This document shows, in pieces, positions 5,268 through 7,343 of a stretch of DNA of 7,343 nucleotides (position 1 is its first letter; every line of letters starts with the position of its first letter). Both the position numbers and the translations under genes were made by a program. Under the pieces are notes generated by a model, which had not been told where the DNA came from, searched no databases, and saw only the letters and a program-made list of their open reading frames with translations. Location of the stretch: assembly GCA_947483095.1 (NCBI GenBank), contig CANKLD010000071.1, positions 1 to 7,343 on the forward strand, in the 5' to 3' direction. The DNA comes from Bacteroidota bacterium. Its GTDB lineage: Bacteria; Bacteroidota; Bacteroidia; Flavobacteriales; Flavobacteriaceae.

Positions 5268-5918
5268 ATGCCGCTTCATAAAACAATTAATTTCTCCCAA
5301 AGCGTCGGGACCACAACCGAAATTCTACTTTGGAAAATCTCCGAACCGTTGGCGGAATTATATGCCGAAGTGACTTTAAACCCTAAAAACCAAGCAAGAT
5401 TCAACGGAATGAAATCGGAATTGCACCAGCGTGCTTTTTTGAGTGTCCGTAAATTACTACAACTTAAAGGCTACACCGATTTTGATTTAGAATACGATCA
5501 ATATGGGAAACCCCATCTAAATGACGGCAAACACATTTCTATTTCCCACTCTCACGAGTACGCAACTCTCATTATCAGTGATGAAATTACCGGAATCGAT
5601 ATTGAAATGCAACGAGAAAAAATTATTAAAATTGCACCTAAATTTGCTGAAAAAGAATGGAAATTTTTAAATTCAGAAAATCAACAAGAATACATCCGAA
5701 AGTTAACCGTTATTTGGGGAGTGAAAGAATCCATTTTCAAAATCAGAAACGAAGCCGGAATTAGTTTTAAAGATCATATTCACGTTCATCCATTTGAAAT
5801 AAAAGACCAATCAGGAACGGCTAATTTACATTTTCAAAATAAATCAATTCAATTCAAGTATCTTTTCATTGAAATAGATAATTTTACTTTGGTTTATGCC
5901 TTTCAACAAAATCAATAA
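5268..5918 (+). CDS. 4'-phosphopantetheinyl transferase superfamily protein (Sfp/AcpT-like)
   Basis: Transfers the 4'-phosphopantetheine arm of coenzyme A to a conserved serine of acyl, aryl or peptidyl carrier proteins, in the cytosol. The 216-residue protein shows the family signatures: a basic HQRAFLSVRKLL segment (53-64), YGKPHL (79-84), ISISHS (90-95), the Mg2+-binding GIDIE with D111 and E113 (109-113), and WGVKES with K153 and E154 (150-155). Length and layout fit the Sfp-like class (about 200-240 residues) rather than the short AcpS type. The substrate carrier cannot be read from the sequence; no polyketide or nonribosomal peptide genes are nearby. The ATG at 5268 starts directly after a heptamer repeat. 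pnuC follows after only 2 nt, so the two are probably co-transcribed. It is divergent from ahcY. Confidence 0.9.
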   Translation: MPLHKTINFSQSVGTTTEILLWKISEPLAELYAEVTLNPKNQARFNGMKSELHQRAFLSVRKLLQLKGYTDFDLEYDQYGKPHLNDGKHISISHSHEYATLIISDEITGIDIEMQREKIIKIAPKFAEKEWKFLNSENQQEYIRKLTVIWGVKESIFKIRNEAGISFKDHIHVHPFEIKDQSGTANLHFQNKSIQFKYLFIEIDNFTLVYAFQQNQ

Positions 5919-5920
5919 TA

Positions 5921-6553
5921 ATGATAGAATTCTTCCTTAATTCCTATAAAAATGTTTCGGAAATTCAAATAGCATTAGAATTTATTGCTTTTGTTTTCGG
6001 GATTTTGAGCGTTTGGTTTGCCAAAAAAGAAAATATTTGGGTTTACCCAACAGGATTAATTGCAACAATCATTACTACCTATTTACTTTATACCACAGGT
6101 TATCTTGGTGATATGATGATTAATGGGTATTTTTCAATAATGAGTATTTACGGCTGGTACCAATGGACTAAAAAAACAAATAATCAGAATAGTCTCTTAA
6201 TAACAAGAACTAATAATAGAGAAAAAGTAATAGGAATTGCATTGTTTTTCGTTACAATTTTTGTAGTTTTCGGCATTTATAATTTCTTCGATTACGAGAT
6301 AAAAAAAGAAAATTATATTGATATTTTTGCATCGGGTATATTTTTCACCGCAATGGGATTTATGGCCTTAAAAAAAATCGAAAACTGGACACTTTGGATT
6401 ATTGGTGATATAATTGTAGTGCCATTATATGCTTATCGTGGTTTAGGAATGTTAGCATTACAGTATTTAATTTTTACAATTTTAGCTATTTCAGCTTATT
6501 TAGAATGGAAGAAAACCTTAAACAACTCCAGTTCCCTGGAACCGACATTATAA
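5921..6553 (+). CDS. pnuC: PnuC-type nicotinamide riboside (or related vitamin) transporter
   Basis: A 210-residue inner-membrane protein with about seven predicted membrane helices (near residues 16-34, 40-58, 64-81, 102-123, 133-151, 155-173 and 178-195), as expected for PnuC facilitators. Family features include FGILSVWFAKKENIWVYPTG (26-45), GDMMINGYFSIMSIYGWYQW (63-82) and ENWTLWIIGDIIVVPLYAYRG (154-174). Members carry nicotinamide riboside, and relatives carry thiamine (PnuT) or riboflavin (PnuX); transport is facilitated diffusion, with trapping by a cytosolic kinase. Substrate choice is inferred here from the next gene, which encodes a NadR-like kinase-type domain and overlaps by 49 nt. 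It begins 2 nt after the PPTase stop. No thiamine or NAD riboswitch was recognised upstream. Confidence 0.92.
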   Translation: MIEFFLNSYKNVSEIQIALEFIAFVFGILSVWFAKKENIWVYPTGLIATIITTYLLYTTGYLGDMMINGYFSIMSIYGWYQWTKKTNNQNSLLITRTNNREKVIGIALFFVTIFVVFGIYNFFDYEIKKENYIDIFASGIFFTAMGFMALKKIENWTLWIIGDIIVVPLYAYRGLGMLALQYLIFTILAISAYLEWKKTLNNSSSLEPTL

Positions 6554-7343
6554 AAATTGCCATTTACGGACCTGAAAGTACAGGGAAAACCACCTTGTCC
6601 AATCAGTTAGCAGATCATTTCAAAACGGAATGGGCTCCTGAATTTGCACGTGATTATTTGCAACAAAAATGGGATTCAAAAAAGGAAATTTGTACTCCAG
6701 AGGATCTTTTGCCCATTGCCGATGGACAAATGAAACTTGAAAACGGCGCCTTGCAAAAAGCTAAAAACTACCTTTTCGTAGATACTTGCTTAATGGCGAC
6801 CAAAGTTTTTTCGGAAATATATTATGGTTTTTGCGATTATAAATTGGATAAAGCCGCCCGAAAACACAAGTACGATTTGTTTTTCCTAACCGATATTGAT
6901 GTGCCTTGGGAGAAAGACGATTTACGTGATTCTCCAAAAGAAAGAAAAATTACATTTGAAAAATTCAAACAAGCATTAATTGAAAATAACAAACCATTTA
7001 TTGTACTGACCGGAAATCTGGAAATCCGATTTCAAAAAGCTTTAGCAATAATTGAAGGTTTGACTAAAGCCAAGCAACTTGGATTTTCTTCACAAGATTT
7101 TCTACAGATTTTAGATTCTGAAGTACCAATTACTGAAATTGAAAAACAACTTTCTATCTATAAAAATGGCGTTGCCAAAGCCAATCTAAATCGCCCCGCA
7201 CTAATTAATGACGGAATTTTAAAGTTGAACGAGGAAGAATTTCAGCACTTTTCAAAACTATTTGATTCCAAAAAAGACAATTTTAAACTCAAAAAGTTCA
7301 TACCTGCATCGGGTGCGGCAAGTAGAATGTTTAAGTTTTTAAA
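6505..7343 (+). CDS. NadR-like P-loop ATPase (ribosylnicotinamide kinase-type) fused in frame to a DUF4301-like region (partial, runs off window)
   Basis: The reading frame stays open from ATG 6505 to the window end (279 full codons, 3' end missing). Residues 17 to about 185 resemble the C-terminal kinase domain of NadR: Walker A GPESTGKT (22-29), WAPEFARDYL (about 43-52), the Walker B-like LFVDT (D93), and a lid-like DDLRD (138-142). This domain phosphorylates nicotinamide riboside to NMN in NadR. From about residue 195 (SSQDFLQIL) the protein changes to DUF4301-like sequence, with NRPALINDGIL (230-240) and IPASGAASRMF (266-276); the latter loosely recalls the GxxSRM loop of sugar-type nucleotidyltransferases (inference). 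The ATG lies inside the end of pnuC in another frame (49-nt overlap), indicating translational coupling. No stop and no ATG lies between the two parts, so they are one polypeptide here. The NMN adenylyltransferase and HTH domains of enterobacterial NadR are absent from the visible part. Confidence 0.85.
   Translation, partial: MEENLKQLQFPGTDIIKIAIYGPESTGKTTLSNQLADHFKTEWAPEFARDYLQQKWDSKKEICTPEDLLPIADGQMKLENGALQKAKNYLFVDTCLMATKVFSEIYYGFCDYKLDKAARKHKYDLFFLTDIDVPWEKDDLRDSPKERKITFEKFKQALIENNKPFIVLTGNLEIRFQKALAIIEGLTKAKQLGFSSQDFLQILDSEVPITEIEKQLSIYKNGVAKANLNRPALINDGILKLNEEEFQHFSKLFDSKKDNFKLKKFIPASGAASRMFKFL

Noticed and set aside
7021..7343. Separate DUF4301 gene starting after the NadR-like ATPase
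   Set aside because: There is no stop codon to end the ATPase and no in-frame ATG before the conserved DUF4301 segment; only a TTG at 7060 could serve, which is less likely than one continuous protein.

Overview
The window looks like chromosomal DNA of a Flavobacterium-like member of the Bacteroidetes. This rests on protein-level resemblance (RuvC, HemW, adenosylhomocysteinase, PnuC), low G+C, the absence of clear Shine-Dalgarno sites, matches to the Bacteroidetes promoter consensus (TTG, 17-23 nt, TAnnTTTG), and flavobacterial-type intergenic repeats. The identification is from recognition, not from a search.

Left part (1-2218). The tail of a forward gene, possibly a TonB-type energy transducer, stops at 59, immediately against the stop of a reverse-strand multispanning membrane protein of the lysylphosphatidylglycerol-synthase TM/UPF0104 family (60-977). 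ruvC (1056-1610, TTG start) is transcribed divergently from it; each of the two genes has a candidate promoter. A small four-helix-bundle (23S rRNA intervening-sequence/S23-type) protein gene (1697-2068) follows, enclosed by short degenerate repeats: TCAGTAT-type on the left, mainly the opposite orientation (CTGACCA-type) on the right, plus a perfect 13-bp direct repeat on both sides.

Middle (2219-5010). hemW encodes a radical-SAM heme chaperone and begins directly at the edge of the right repeat array. The 341-bp gap after it holds three copies of an ACCGCAAAG-type repeat, two of which form a perfect 22-bp inverted repeat, then a forward terminator-like hairpin, a reverse terminator for ahcY, and AAATCTT heptamers that run into the ahcY stop codon. 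ahcY (reverse) is a complete S-adenosylhomocysteine hydrolase.

Right part (5011-7343). A 257-bp divergent gap contains a flavobacterial-type structured repeat (5141-5232) carrying a CCTG x5 microsatellite. It is followed by a compact forward gene set: a 4'-phosphopantetheinyl transferase, a PnuC-type vitamin transporter 2 nt downstream, and a 49-nt-overlapping gene whose N-terminal NadR-like ATPase/ribosylnicotinamide-kinase-type domain continues without a stop into a DUF4301-like region, truncated by the window edge. PnuC plus a NadR-like kinase suggests nicotinamide riboside uptake coupled to trapping by phosphorylation. The in-frame DUF4301 extension is the most interesting functional clue in the window. 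The rest is ordinary housekeeping content punctuated by unusual intergenic repeats, several of them with a 7-bp period.
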